Shown here: in pieces, positions 8,601 through 8,879 of the stretch
How positions within the stretch are numbered: the first letter of the stretch is position 1
Layout: the number at the start of each line of letters is the position of its first letter
Assembly (NCBI GenBank): GCA_004294195.1
Contig: REAQ01000012.1
Coordinates: forward strand, 1-8,879
DNA: 8,879 nucleotides
Direction of reading: 5' to 3'
DNA from: Sphingobacteriales bacterium
Lineage (GTDB): Bacteria; Bacteroidota; Bacteroidia; Chitinophagales; Chitinophagaceae
The notes under the pieces: generated by a model
Seen by the model: only the letters and a program-made list of their open reading frames with translations
Databases searched by the model: none
What the model was told of the DNA's origin: nothing
Made by a program: the position numbers and the translations under genes

Positions 8601-8879
8601 AAACTATACCTATGATCTTATCACCAAAACCTTTACCAACAGGCTGCAAACGCCTAACCTGGCAAATAGGAACTACAATATTAAAGGGTATTCTGCCGAG
8701 CCTCGGTTTACATTTACCAAAGGCACTGACTTCCGGGCGCAGCTGAGTTATAAATGGGACCAGCGTACAAATACAGGTACAGAGAAAAGCACCAGTCATT
8801 CCGTGAACACAGAAGTGAAATATAATGTAGTATCTAATACTTCCCTTACGGCGAGATTTACCTACAACCAGATCAGTTA
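5605..8879 (+). CDS. Large outer-membrane protein with SprA-like sequence patterns, 3'-truncated
   Basis: The frame is open from the in-frame TAG at 5587 to the right edge, giving 1,091 full codons and no stop. GTG at 5605 is the first plausible start; GTG at 5620 is an alternative, and both retain a Sec signal peptide: basic N-terminus, hydrophobic core PLIWLIIFFCWLAP (10-23) and likely cleavage after AQA (residue 27). The mature part has no internal hydrophobic helices. It alternates polar and aromatic residues with many Tyr, Phe, Asn and Arg, as in large beta-barrels. Residues about 146-350 carry FGRGLSFGNRQ, SDNNIPIQPDGNTQ, EGNQGPYRLRG (274-284), VLAGTERVWIDG, INYNTAEVTFTP and EFEYADRNY, which I recall from SprA-like and related Bacteroidota cell-surface proteins. 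An acidic loop, DYNNDGIQQINE (842-853), resembles an EF-hand calcium loop. It is too divergent to be called SprA, and no plug or TonB box is recognised. Role: outer membrane, function unknown. Confidence 0.85.
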   Translation, partial: MRTSFVIRNPLIWLIIFFCWLAPQAQAQLMPSSNLRKKNIPVKQGAVAIDSLSIVPSSVFISGTDTSWYRIDEINGLLYWKKLPPADSVTISYRIFPVKLNAAVRNMDFDSVMGRFAVEPLSFGKKGGENESVFDFGNITYNGSFGRGLSFGNRQDVVVNSSLNLQLNGYLGDSIQLSAAISDNNIPIQPDGNTQNLNEFDQVYIQFAKKNWRFSIGDIDIRQNQSYFLNFYKRLQGAAFETTTNIGKGSTNKLLLSGAVAKGKFTRNIFNGLEGNQGPYRLRGANNEQFFIVLAGTERVWIDGVLVQRGEDQDYVINYNTAEVTFTPKQMITKDKRIQIEFEYADRNYLNAQLYMTDEVAIGKKFKIKVGAYNNNDAKNSPINQTLDTRQKQFLSELGDSVRYAYYPSAAKDTFSTSQVLYKKMDTVYTTGRDSIYVYSVDRRDTLYTLSFVDAGPGNGDYVLDFSANANGKVYKWLEPVGGIRQGNYIPAVFLVAPRKQQVFTLGGEYTENNLSIKTELATSVLDVNTFSSKDKGNDQGFAGRLMANHVKQLNASKGLMLLTDLYYEHIGENFRPIERLRSVEFNRDWGLAFDAEPATENLLTAGAQLKDKSGHNVRYAFTSFQRSKNYQGFRNGIYHTGQLKQWRFNNQFVYTSINEQLQKGYFLRPIFDVSRRFPQLKNYQVGLQYTLEHNELKYKQFDSLNRQSFSFDTWKAYLLSPDAPNKWGFTFFTRSDKLPSKSQLLRTDRSLNYNLFLELMKSEHHQVRFNATYRDLKIYEQSLTTLKPEQTILGRSEYIANVWKGAVNGNILYEMGTGQEPRREFAYLEVPAGQGEYAWIDYNNDGIQQINEFEIARFKDQAKFIRIFTPTTDFVKANYLQFNYSVIFNPRAAMNLSKLRGIKKLISKFYLQSALQVSRKTIANGLGDFNPFSKPFGDTSLITLDQLFSNTFSFNKFSSVWGVDINNIRTSGRAYLSYGLETREFNDWGLRIRTNIGKNYTYDLITKTFTNRLQTPNLANRNYNIKGYSAEPRFTFTKGTDFRAQLSYKWDQRTNTGTEKSTSHSVNTEVKYNVVSNTSLTARFTYNQIS

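Noticed and set aside
1..8879. CRISPR arrays, insertion sequences, tRNA or rRNA genes, phage or defence genes
   Set aside because: No regularly spaced repeats, transposase motifs, cloverleaf or rRNA-like segments were seen; nearly all DNA is covered by the six coding regions.

Overview
The window looks like a chromosomal segment of a Bacteroidota bacterium, probably Chitinophagaceae-like. The family is an inference from protein resemblance and from a TAnnTTTG-type -7 promoter element; no rRNA or other phylogenetic marker is present. Start codons lack clear Shine-Dalgarno sequences, as is usual in this phylum. Every confident gene lies on the + strand, and no gene-free stretch exceeds about 110 bases.

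Layout: (1) positions 2-475 hold the 3' part of a small conserved protein of unknown function, cut by the window edge. (2) Positions 476-582 are a regulatory gap with a candidate promoter and an imperfect dyad. (3) Positions 583-4100 are a complete sdhC-sdhA-sdhB operon encoding a three-subunit succinate:quinone oxidoreductase with a single five-helix, diheme-type membrane anchor and no sdhD. A short hairpin plus T-tract overlaps the sdhB stop codon and is a good terminator candidate. (4) Positions 4146-5519 encode a Tat-exported Gfo/Idh/MocA-family oxidoreductase. (5) From 5605 to the right edge runs one uninterrupted frame for a very large protein (more than 1,090 residues here, 3' end missing). 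It has a Sec signal peptide and looks like a Bacteroidota outer-membrane protein.

How the genes work together: SdhA oxidises succinate at a flavin, SdhB carries the electrons through three iron-sulfur clusters, and SdhC passes them through two b hemes to (probably) menaquinone, so the operon joins the TCA cycle to respiration. The downstream oxidoreductase and outer-membrane protein have no evident link to this complex and seem to be separate transcription units acting in the cell envelope.

Most of the window is ordinary core metabolism. The parts that merit a second look are the large outer-membrane protein (SprA-like sequence patterns, an EF-hand-like acidic loop, a GTG start inside an inverted repeat), the unknown protein upstream of sdhC, and the dyad over the sdh promoter.
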